Notes under the pieces: generated by a model
What the model saw: the letters and a program-made list of their open reading frames with translations, nothing else
Database searches by the model: none
What the model was told of the DNA's origin: nothing
Translations under genes and position numbers: made by a program
Part shown: positions 56,694-64,000 of the stretch, in pieces
How the letters are laid out: every line of letters begins with the position of its first letter
Numbering within the stretch: the stretch's first letter is position 1
Assembly: GCA_046541415.1 (NCBI GenBank)
Contig: JBKHDI010000003.1
Location: 1 to 64,000, forward strand
DNA: 64,000 bases
Origin: CAZOVB01 sp046541415
GTDB lineage: Bacteria > Planctomycetota > Phycisphaerae > SM23-33
Reading direction: 5' to 3'

Positions 56694-57742
56694 GCTTTCG
56701 AGTCGCCGTTGTCGGCATAGGACGGATGGGCAAACTCCACGCCCGCGTGCTGAGCGAAATGCCCGCCGCCGAACTGATCGCCGTGGTCGATACCAACCAG
56801 GCCGTCGCAGAAACCGTCGCCCGCCAGAGAGACTGCATCGCGATGACCGATCCGGCCCAGGCCGTCGAAGAGGTCGACGCCGCCATCATCGCCGTGCCGA
56901 CGCTCAACCACGTCGCCGCAGCCAGGCCCTTTATCGAAGCGGGCAAACCCGTGCTGATCGAAAAGCCGTTCACCAACGACATCCCCGCCGGCGAAGAGCT
57001 GATCGCCCTGGCTGAGAAAAACGGCACGAGCGTCCAGGTCGGTCACACCGAGCGGTTCAACCCGGCCGTGATGGCCATGAGCAAGTACGCCATCCGACCG
57101 AAGTTCATCGAGGCCCACCGGATCAGCCCCTTCACCTTCCGCTCCGCCGACGTCGGGGTCGTGCTGGACATGATGATCCACGACATCGACCTGGTCCTCT
57201 CGATGGTCCAGGGCAGGGTCGAGAACGTCCACGCCGTCGGTGTCAACGTCATCGGCGCCCACGAAGACATCTGCAACGCCCGCCTGCAGTTCGACAATGG
57301 CTGCGTGGCCAATATCACCGCCAGCCGTCTGGCGATCAAGACCGAACGCAAGATGCGCATCTTCTCCGAGGAGGCCTACCTCTCGGTCGACTACGCCAAG
57401 AAGGTCGGCATCGTCATCCAGAAAGACCAGAACCTCGATCTGATCCAGATGGCTCGCGACCTGGACGTCGACGACCTGGCCGAGATGGCCGGCTCGACCG
57501 ACTACACCAAGCTTTTGAAGTTCGAGGAGCTGACCGTCGACGACTCGATCGAGCCGCTGCGGAAACAGGCAGAGGCTTTCCGGGAAACCGTCGTCAACGG
57601 CGCCAAGCCGGTCGTCTCGGCCAGTGCGGGCCTCGACGCCGTCCGCGTCGCCGGTCGCATCGTCGAGGAAGTCAAGAAGTACAAGTGGGACGGCCCCGCC
57701 TCGACCGGCCGCACCGGCCTGGACATCATCACCCGCGACTGA
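56690..57742 (+). CDS. Gfo/Idh/MocA-family oxidoreductase (possible UDP-GlcNAc 3-dehydrogenase)
   Basis: A 350-residue NAD(P)-dependent sugar oxidoreductase. Rossmann motif VAVVGIGRMGKLHARVLSEM; the family's EKPF catalytic motif appears as KPVLIEKPFTNDIPAGEEL; the C-terminal alpha/beta domain has GVVLDMMIHDIDLVLSMVQG, with the conserved His. Its ATG overlaps the lpxA stop by 4 bases. GnnA, which oxidises UDP-GlcNAc at C3 for amide-linked lipid A, is a member of this family and lies beside lpxA in some bacteria. The partner transaminase GnnB is not in this window, so the assignment is tentative. Confidence 0.85.
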   Translation: MSFRVAVVGIGRMGKLHARVLSEMPAAELIAVVDTNQAVAETVARQRDCIAMTDPAQAVEEVDAAIIAVPTLNHVAAARPFIEAGKPVLIEKPFTNDIPAGEELIALAEKNGTSVQVGHTERFNPAVMAMSKYAIRPKFIEAHRISPFTFRSADVGVVLDMMIHDIDLVLSMVQGRVENVHAVGVNVIGAHEDICNARLQFDNGCVANITASRLAIKTERKMRIFSEEAYLSVDYAKKVGIVIQKDQNLDLIQMARDLDVDDLAEMAGSTDYTKLLKFEELTVDDSIEPLRKQAEAFRETVVNGAKPVVSASAGLDAVRVAGRIVEEVKKYKWDGPASTGRTGLDIITRD

Positions 57743-57761
57743 CCCGGGCCCTACCGGCCGA

Positions 57762-59048
57762 TCAGTCCAGGTAGCGCTGGACCGCCTTGGAGATCACCAC
57801 GTCCATGAACTGCTGCGACTCGGTGACCACCGCTTCCTCGTGCAGGCGGCGGTAGTATTCCTGGCGGAGACTGGCGGTTTCTTCCTGGCGGATCTTATCG
57901 GCGATGTCCTTCTGGGCGTCGAGGAAGCTGACGACCTGCCCGGCCTGGATCTTGACGGGGCTGACGATGTAGAACCCCGCGTCGGTCTCGATGATGTCGC
58001 TGAGCTCGCCCTCTGGGAGGCTGAAGGCGACCTGTTCGACCTTCCGCTCGCGCATCGAGCCTGCCGGCAGCATGGGCCAAAGGCCCCCGAACGTCGCCCG
58101 CGGGCCCTTGGAGAATTCCTTGGCCACGTCGGCGAAGTCCCGCCCTGCTTCCAGCTCGGCCTTGGCGGCGGCAATGTGCTTGCGGGCGGCTTCTTTGACG
58201 GCTTGGACGCTCGGCGCCTTGTCCGGGTCGACGAAGGCCTCGAACGGCGCGGCGATCAATCGCACCTGGATCTTCCGGTCGGTCGAGTAGTCCTCGATGT
58301 GCTGCTGGTAGTAGTCCCAGAGCTTGCGGCGGGTGACGACGACGCTGTCGGCGAACTTGGCCTGCATGTAGCTGCTGACGATGATGCTTTTTCGCTGGCG
58401 GTCCAGAACGTAATCCAGCGTCGTGCCCTGCTCGATCAGGTCGGCTTCGAGCTTCTTCTGGCTGCCCCCCGCGTCGGCGATCATGGCCCTGCGGATCTTG
58501 TCCATCTGGGCGTCGAGCATCTGCTGCTGTTGTTCGACCATTTCCGCCTGGGCCTTGTCGAGCACCAGCGCCAGGTTGACCTGCTGGTAGATCTCGCCCT
58601 GGATGATGCGGCTGGCCTGCTGGACGAACTGCCCGCGATTGAGGTTGTCGTCCAGCGCGGCCAACTGACCGGCTGCGCCGCGGAGGATGTCGTCGACGGT
58701 GATGAAGTGGTTGTTGATCACCAGGGCGGTCGTTGCGACGACCTGTTCGTCGCCGATCGGCTCGGTCTGGTCATCCGGGTCCCGCAGCTGGTCGCCCTCT
58801 TCGTCCGGCTTGTCGTCGGGGCCTACGGTGATGGCCTCGGGGCCCTGGTCGTCGTCCTGCGTTTCGGCTGCGCCGTCGTTGGTATCCACCTCCACGGGCT
58901 GCTGGTCGAAGGCGATCGGCTCGCCGGCCTGGCTGGGCTGGGTGACGGGCACGTCCTTCTGGCCCCGCGGCCAGATGGAGGTAATCCACCCGCATCCGGA
59001 GAGGCAGAAGCAGGTCAGAATCAGGACGCTCTTGATTGCGGCGTTCAT
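57762..59048 (-). CDS. PpiC/SurA-type peptidyl-prolyl isomerase lipoprotein
   Basis: A 428-residue periplasmic folding factor. Lipobox LILTCFCLSGCG (Cys19), then a long acidic, disordered stretch (about 35-100), a helical SurA-like N-domain (NHFITVDDILRGAAGQLAAL) and a PPIC/parvulin domain at about 245-390 (GRDFADVAKEFSKGPRATFG, RKVEQVAFSLPEGELSDIIE, GFYIVSPVKI). It converges on the Gfo/Idh gene, 19 bases apart, and could assist the Bam pathway encoded nearby, though on another transcript. Confidence 0.85.
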   Translation of the reverse strand: MNAAIKSVLILTCFCLSGCGWITSIWPRGQKDVPVTQPSQAGEPIAFDQQPVEVDTNDGAAETQDDDQGPEAITVGPDDKPDEEGDQLRDPDDQTEPIGDEQVVATTALVINNHFITVDDILRGAAGQLAALDDNLNRGQFVQQASRIIQGEIYQQVNLALVLDKAQAEMVEQQQQMLDAQMDKIRRAMIADAGGSQKKLEADLIEQGTTLDYVLDRQRKSIIVSSYMQAKFADSVVVTRRKLWDYYQQHIEDYSTDRKIQVRLIAAPFEAFVDPDKAPSVQAVKEAARKHIAAAKAELEAGRDFADVAKEFSKGPRATFGGLWPMLPAGSMRERKVEQVAFSLPEGELSDIIETDAGFYIVSPVKIQAGQVVSFLDAQKDIADKIRQEETASLRQEYYRRLHEEAVVTESQQFMDVVISKAVQRYLD

Positions 59049-59113
59049 GGTCGCTCCGAGTCAGGGGCTGATGCATCGGCTGCGGGAAAAGTCGCCCGCC
59101 CAGCCGGGTGCCA

Positions 59114-62100
59114 TTATACGCGATCCCGCGCCTGCCTCAATCGCTTTAGCAGGACGATCACCAGCGTGGGCATCTCGCGGTAGGCTCCGGGCAGACGCCA
59201 ATGGGCGGTGTGGTCGTCGGGCAGGCGGACGGTCCCGGCTGCGCCGTTGAAGATCCCCTCGGCCCGTTTGAAATCTCGCACAGTGAAGATCAGGTCCGGG
59301 TCCATCCGGATGATGCTCTTGACGCCCAGTGCAGCTGCGTGGATGCGGATCTCGGCCAGGTCCAGCAGGATCTCGACCTCCTCGGGCGCCTGGCCGTAGG
59401 AGTCCTTGAGATCCGCCGCCAACTGCTTGAGGGACTCTGGCGACCGGCAGGCGGAGAGGCGCCGGTAGATCTCCATCCGCAGACGTCCGATCGGCACGTA
59501 GCTGCGGGGAATGTACGACTCGATACCCAGCTCCAGGTGCACCTCGGGCCTCTTGGGGGGCTTTTCGCCCTTCATCTCGGCGACGGTCTGCTCCAGCAGC
59601 TGACAGTACAACTCGTAGCCGACCGTGGCGATGTGCCCGCTCTGCTCGGGGCCGAGTATGTTACCCGCCCCGCGGATCTCCAGGTCGCGCATGGCGATCT
59701 GGAAGCCTGCGCCCAGATCGGAGAATTCCTCGACGGCCTTGAGTCGCTTGGCCGCCTCGGGCGAGACACTTCGCGTCTCGGGCAGCAGCAGGTAGCAGTA
59801 GGCCCGGTGCTTGTAGCGTCCGACCCGCCCGCGCAGCTGGTGCAGCTGGGCCAGGCCGAACCGGTCGGCGTCGTGGATGATCATCGTATTGGCCGAGGGA
59901 ATGTCCAGGCCCGACTCGATGATCGTCGTGCAGACCAGCACGTCGATCTCGTGCTCGACGAAGCGGAGCATGGTCTGTTCGAGCTGGCCTTCGGGCATCT
60001 GCCCATGGCCGACGTCGACGCGGGCGTCGGGGACCAACTCGCGGACCCGCTGGGCGACCGACTGGATATCGCCGACGCGGTTGTGGACGAAGAACACCTG
60101 CCCCTGACGGTTCAGCTCGCGGGCGATGGCCTTGCCGATCAGCACCGGATCGTACTGTCGGACCTCGGTCTGGATGGCCCGGCGGTCCATCGGCGGGGTG
60201 GCCAGCGAAGAGATGTCCCGCAGGCCCAGCAGGGCCATGTGCATCGTCCGGGGGATGGGCGTGGCCGTCATTGTCAGCACGTCCACTGTTGCCCGTATGC
60301 CCTTGAGGTGGTCCTTGTGTTCGACCCCGAATCGCTGTTCCTCGTCGATCACCGCCAGGCCGAGGTCCTTGAACTTCACGTCGTTGCTCAGCAGCCGGTG
60401 TGTACCGATGAGGATGTCGATCTGCCCCTTCTTGAGGTCTTCGACGATCTGCCTCTGCTGGCCGGCTGTGCGGAAGCGGCTGATTTGCTCGATCCGGAAT
60501 GGGTAATCGGCGAACCGCTCGGTGAAGGTCCGGAAGTGCTGGCTGGCCAGGACGGTTGTCGGCACGAGCACGGCCACCTGTTTGCCCGCCTCTGCGACGC
60601 GGAAGGCGGCCCGCATGGCCAGCTCGGTCTTGCCGTATCCCACGTCGCCGCAGAGCAGGCGGTCCATCGGCTGGGCCCGGGCCATGTCGGCGTCGATCTG
60701 GTCGATCGCCTCGATCTGGTCTTCGGTTTCGCTGTAGGCGAACTCGTCGGCAAACCGCCTCTGCCAGTCGGTCTCGACCGGATAGGCCATCCCGGGCATG
60801 GCCTGGCGCATCGCCTGGATGCGAAGCATTTCGGCGGCCAGGTCGCGGACGGCCTCGGCGACCCGGGCTTTCTGCCTCGCCCAGCGGTTCGTGCCCAGCT
60901 TCGAGAGCGTGGGCCTGCGCTGCGAGGAGCCGATGTACTTCTGGACCAGGTCGATCTGGCTGGTCGGAACGTGCAGCAGGGCGTTATCGGCGAAGCGCAG
61001 GGTCAGGTATTCCTCGCTGGCCCCGTCGCGGTCGATCTGCTTGAGGCCCTCGAACCGGGCGATGCCATGGGCCACGTGGACCACGTGGTCGCCGGGGTTC
61101 AGGTCCAGCAGCGACTCCAGAGGCCTGCCCGCCCGGACGCGCCGGATCCGCCGCAGCTTGCTGTGACGATGGAACACCTCGTGATGGGCAGCGACGACCA
61201 GCTTGCCCGCCGGAAAGTGGAACCCGCCGCTGATCCCCCCGTCGGCGGTATGCAGCCGCCCGAGAAGCTCCGGGTGTTTCTGTTCGAGAAGCTGATTGAA
61301 GCGTTCTGCCTGGGCGGTATTCTCGCACTGGACCCAGACGGTCGCGTGCTCGGCCAGTTCGCCCATCTCGGCCATCGCCTCGTGCGTGTTGGTCGAGAGC
61401 TTCTGCAGCGATCGCATCTCCAGGTCGATCGCCTTCTCGCTGTCGGGCCCGAAGGCCGCAGCCCGAACCCAGGCGAAGGGCTCCAGCGCCGCGAAGATGC
61501 GCTGCGGCGGCTGAAGGGCGGTGCCGGCCTGATAGTCCAGTTGCGCAGCCCGCTGGTGCATCTGCCCGGCCAGCTCGTGGATCTCCTCGTACTCGTTCCA
61601 GAAGATGATCGCGTCTTGAGGCAGGTAATCGGCCAGCGTGGCCGGGGCCTGGGCGGAGGTTTCCATCCCGGCTGCGGCGGAGGTAATCGCAATGCCGTCC
61701 AGCTGCTCGACGCTGCGCTGGGTGTCCAGGTCGATCCGGCGGATGGAGTCGATTTCGTCGCCGAAGAATTCCATTCGCACCGGTGCCGAGGTGCCCACAG
61801 CCAGCAGATCGAGTATCCCTCCGCGTCGGGCGAAGTCGCCCTGCTGTTCGACCTGGTCGACCTGCTGGTAGCCATGGTCGACCAGCCAGGCGGCCAGGGC
61901 GTCGGGGTCGTGGACCTCGCCGCGGGCCAGCTGCAGTTGAGCGCGGGCCAGGCTGTCCGGGTCGGGCAGGGGCTGAAGCAGGGCCATGACCGGCGCGACG
62001 ATCAGGTCCGCCGGCTCGTCGCGTTTGCCCGGGCTGGTCGACAGATCATTGGCCAGGCGGATTCGCTGGGCGGCAATCTCGTCGGTCATCTGGTCGGAGG

Positions 62101-62365
62101 CCTGGTCGACCTCCCAGGCCGGCAGGATCCGGGGTCGCAGGGGCGAGAGGCTCTGGATGTCGTCGGCGGCGTCGTCGGCCTCGTCGAGATGGCGGGTGAC
62201 CAGCACGACGCATCGGCCCGTGGTTCGGGCGACGGCGGCGGCCACCGCAGCCGCGGCCGATCCCCACAGGCCGTTGAGTACGAGGCGCCTCTGGTTCTGC
62301 AGCGCAGTGCAGGCCTGCCGGATCGGTCGGGCGTCGCGGAGGATGTCGAAGGCCGATTGGGTCAT
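59114..62365 (-). CDS. mfd: transcription-repair coupling factor
   Basis: Mfd releases stalled RNA polymerase and recruits UvrA for repair. 1083 residues. The N-terminal UvrB-like modules contain ILPAWEVDQASDQMTDEIAA. The polymerase-interaction domain (CarD-like) is NPGDHVVHVAHGIARFEGLK. The RecG-like motor has Walker A LLCGDVGYGKTELAMRAA and the DEEQ box LAVIDEEQRFGVEHK, with MTATPIPRTMHMALLGLRD and the C-terminal helicase motif GRVGRYKHRAYCYLL. The TRCF D7 domain ends the protein (RLRMEIYRRLSACRSPESLK). It is a little shorter than the E. coli protein. Confidence 0.96.
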   Translation of the reverse strand: MTQSAFDILRDARPIRQACTALQNQRRLVLNGLWGSAAAAVAAAVARTTGRCVVLVTRHLDEADDAADDIQSLSPLRPRILPAWEVDQASDQMTDEIAAQRIRLANDLSTSPGKRDEPADLIVAPVMALLQPLPDPDSLARAQLQLARGEVHDPDALAAWLVDHGYQQVDQVEQQGDFARRGGILDLLAVGTSAPVRMEFFGDEIDSIRRIDLDTQRSVEQLDGIAITSAAAGMETSAQAPATLADYLPQDAIIFWNEYEEIHELAGQMHQRAAQLDYQAGTALQPPQRIFAALEPFAWVRAAAFGPDSEKAIDLEMRSLQKLSTNTHEAMAEMGELAEHATVWVQCENTAQAERFNQLLEQKHPELLGRLHTADGGISGGFHFPAGKLVVAAHHEVFHRHSKLRRIRRVRAGRPLESLLDLNPGDHVVHVAHGIARFEGLKQIDRDGASEEYLTLRFADNALLHVPTSQIDLVQKYIGSSQRRPTLSKLGTNRWARQKARVAEAVRDLAAEMLRIQAMRQAMPGMAYPVETDWQRRFADEFAYSETEDQIEAIDQIDADMARAQPMDRLLCGDVGYGKTELAMRAAFRVAEAGKQVAVLVPTTVLASQHFRTFTERFADYPFRIEQISRFRTAGQQRQIVEDLKKGQIDILIGTHRLLSNDVKFKDLGLAVIDEEQRFGVEHKDHLKGIRATVDVLTMTATPIPRTMHMALLGLRDISSLATPPMDRRAIQTEVRQYDPVLIGKAIARELNRQGQVFFVHNRVGDIQSVAQRVRELVPDARVDVGHGQMPEGQLEQTMLRFVEHEIDVLVCTTIIESGLDIPSANTMIIHDADRFGLAQLHQLRGRVGRYKHRAYCYLLLPETRSVSPEAAKRLKAVEEFSDLGAGFQIAMRDLEIRGAGNILGPEQSGHIATVGYELYCQLLEQTVAEMKGEKPPKRPEVHLELGIESYIPRSYVPIGRLRMEIYRRLSACRSPESLKQLAADLKDSYGQAPEEVEILLDLAEIRIHAAALGVKSIIRMDPDLIFTVRDFKRAEGIFNGAAGTVRLPDDHTAHWRLPGAYREMPTLVIVLLKRLRQARDRV

Positions 62366-62496
62366 CGCGCAGCAGTGGGCAGGCCGGGGCGGCAGGTAAC
62401 CGCCCGGCCTTGGGATGGCAGTCTGGTGGTTCTAGTCAGGATATTCGGCTCGGCCGAGTCGTTCGGCCAGAATTGTCGAAGCGGACCGCTCGGGGC

Positions 62497-64000
62497 TCAA
62501 CGCATCTGCAGCGAGATGTCGTCCATCTCTTCGCGGAGCACTTCCCGGCCGTCGTCGTCGCGGCGGTTGTAGCCCACGCTGTAAAGCAGGGCGGTCTGCC
62601 CGGCGGGCTTGTATTTCAGCGGGCCCGAGCCCAGCGGGTCGGCCGGGACCTCGGCAAGCAGGCCGGGCGTCAGTTCCTCCAGCGAGTCGGGGTAACGCCC
62701 GTGTCGGGCCTTGTGGGCAGCCAGGGCGGCGGCAGCAATCGCCATGTTGCGCGCCAGGACCTGCGAATCTCTCGGGTAGTCGGCCAGGTACAGCGGGCTG
62801 CGGACGACCAGGTGAACGATGACCTCGACGGTGTCAGCCGGGGCCAGTCGACCGTCCTTGAGATACCGTCGACGATCGACGTCGCTGCGGAAGCTGTCCC
62901 AGGCCTTCCAGATCTCCTGCTGGACCTGGCGTCGCCGGGCGGGATCTTCGACATCCAGCACCCTCAGCCGCCGATCGTACCAGGAGTTGATCAGGCGCAT
63001 CGCCGAGTTGTAATTCGTGCCCACGTCCTCCAGGCCCTGAATCTCGTACTGATCGCTGAGCAGCCCCATCCCGCGTGCCAGGCCATCGACAGCGCAGACC
63101 TGCATCGCGTCCAGGTCCCGCAACCGCAGGTGCCAATTGGCCGTATCCAACAACGGCTGCATCGGAGGCAGGGAGCGGATGTCATCCAGCAGGCCCCGGG
63201 CCTGGTCTTCGGGCCAGTTTCCCGCCGACAGGCAGACCATGGCGCCTTCCAGCATTCGCTGATAGTCGCGGTAGGCGGCGGTGGCCTCGTAGCTGACCAT
63301 CGACCCGGAGGTCAGCCGACACAGGCGCAGCGCGGCGATGATGTCTTTGCGGGCAGCGGCAAACTGTTCTTGGCCCGCGCTGCGTGTGGCCCGGGCCATG
63401 ACCGCCAGGGTCGACTCGGCCAGGAAGGCAGCCAGGGGCCTTTCCGCCGCGACCAGACGCTCCGGCCGGCTGCGGGCGTAGAGGGGCACGAACAGGTGGT
63501 CCTTGTCGGATGCCGCGACCAGGCGGTCGAGTTGCCTTTTGTAGGTATCGAGGTACTCGGAGAGTTTCGGCAGTTGCTGGGGACTCCAGGGCCCTGCCGA
63601 GGCCTTGAGCAGGTCCCTGCGCGCCACGATGTCCATCTCGTCGTTGTCCTGGCGGCCGAAAAAACCGTAGAGGGGCATGGCCCCGGGTGCAGGAGCCGAA
63701 TCCAGCCCCATCCGCCGGGCCAGCAGTTCGCGGTCTGCGTCGGACAGGTCCCTGGGCGCATAGATCGCCAGCAGATCGACGGCGGCATTGTTTCGGGGCA
63801 TCACACCGCGGCGGTATCGGGCGTTGATCGGCTGGATGTAATTGACCGTCCCGTCCGGGTAGAGCGGTTCGGTCAGCCAGGTGGTGTCCTCAGCCGGGCG
63901 GACCGGAACGGGTTTGGGCTCCTGGCCGTCGTTGGGATTTCCCCGCTTGTACTGGAACCACCAGAGCAGTCCACCGACCGCTGCGGCAATGATGACCGCG
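62497..64000 (-). CDS. planctomycete-type hypothetical protein, 5' end outside window
   Basis: The frame is open to the right edge, giving at least 500 residues. The visible start has a membrane helix (IIAAAVGGLLWWFQYK), then WLTEPLYPDGTVNYIQPINA and RRGVMPRNNAAVDLLAIYAP. Long hypothetical proteins with a similar opening (pattern L-DG-VDY---LN----GV-PENNAAV) are common in planctomycetes. The remainder is helical (FAAARKDIIAALRLCRLTSG), ending in a pseudopilin-like tail (YPDSLEELTPGLLAEVPADP). An ATG at 63804 would give a shorter protein without the helix, which I reject because homology-like sequence continues upstream. Function unknown. Confidence 0.7.
   Translation of the reverse strand, partial: AVIIAAAVGGLLWWFQYKRGNPNDGQEPKPVPVRPAEDTTWLTEPLYPDGTVNYIQPINARYRRGVMPRNNAAVDLLAIYAPRDLSDADRELLARRMGLDSAPAPGAMPLYGFFGRQDNDEMDIVARRDLLKASAGPWSPQQLPKLSEYLDTYKRQLDRLVAASDKDHLFVPLYARSRPERLVAAERPLAAFLAESTLAVMARATRSAGQEQFAAARKDIIAALRLCRLTSGSMVSYEATAAYRDYQRMLEGAMVCLSAGNWPEDQARGLLDDIRSLPPMQPLLDTANWHLRLRDLDAMQVCAVDGLARGMGLLSDQYEIQGLEDVGTNYNSAMRLINSWYDRRLRVLDVEDPARRRQVQQEIWKAWDSFRSDVDRRRYLKDGRLAPADTVEVIVHLVVRSPLYLADYPRDSQVLARNMAIAAAALAAHKARHGRYPDSLEELTPGLLAEVPADPLGSGPLKYKPAGQTALLYSVGYNRRDDDGREVLREEMDDISLQMR

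Noticed and set aside
59201..62572. 1123-codon open frame on the plus strand opposite mfd
   Set aside because: High-GC coding bias produces long open frames antisense to real genes. The sequence lacks recognisable domains and is low-complexity in Leu, Gln, Asp and Gly, while mfd on the other strand has all family motifs.
1..64000. CRISPR arrays, prophage or transposase genes
   Set aside because: No regularly spaced repeats, integrase, transposase or Cas motifs were seen on either strand.

Overview
The window is high-GC DNA from a diderm bacterium with lipid A genes. I infer a planctomycete, most likely Phycisphaerae-like. The reasons are a fused LpxC-FabZ, three PEP-CTERM proteins, a sulfatase carrying dockerin-like repeats, a hexulose-phosphate synthase/RraA fusion, and a hypothetical protein of a type I associate with planctomycetes at the right edge. 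No rRNA, tRNA, CRISPR array, insertion sequence or prophage was recognised. The gene order looks chromosomal.

Layout. 1-7.4 kb: the 5' part of a membrane sensor-like gene, then a leftward TetR / adaptor / RND pump operon with its own promoter and operator, then a DUF4345 protein. 7.4-13.6 kb: recO, an Rrf2 regulator, a secreted protein, a VOC protein with a zinc-ribbon peptide, a vWA protein and a membrane protein. 13.7-17.5 kb: a hexulose-phosphate synthase/isomerase operon, a decayed Fic fragment, proC, and a broken TetR/OsmC pair. 17.6-23.6 kb: two XylR-like regulators on either side of a sulfatase and a PEP-CTERM protein. 23.6-32.1 kb: a CHASE2 adenylate cyclase, a candidate structured RNA, a PEP-CTERM gene, a PQQ-type propeller, and a porin/lipoprotein/FecR operon. 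32.3-40.2 kb: rsmA, a TPR protein, isocitrate dehydrogenase, lpxK, a membrane-tethered HAD phosphatase and a secreted terpene-cyclase-fold protein. 40.2-45.8 kb: an OprB porin and a leftward iron operon (dtxR-feoA fusion, feoA, feoB, Cys-rich peptide, DUF2023, hemP). 46-49.3 kb: a lipoprotein nuclease and a DUF5107/TPR protein. 49.5-57.7 kb: one rightward envelope operon, bamA-skp-lpxD-lpxC/fabZ-lpxA1-lpxA2-Gfo/Idh. 57.8-64 kb: a PpiC lipoprotein, mfd and a partial hypothetical gene.

How the genes work together. The envelope operon joins outer-membrane protein assembly to the first lipid A steps, and lpxK lies elsewhere in the window. The iron operon has a strong promoter with one palindrome between -35 and -10 and a second just downstream, a layout suited to repression by the DtxR-type protein it encodes. 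The RND operon is laid out in the same way under a TetR palindrome. The most unusual items are the adaptor fused to an RND porter-like domain, the LpxA-like paralogue without the catalytic histidine motif, the roughly 140-nt closed RNA fold at 26.4 kb, and the divergently oriented TetR/OsmC pair that appears to have lost both 5' ends.
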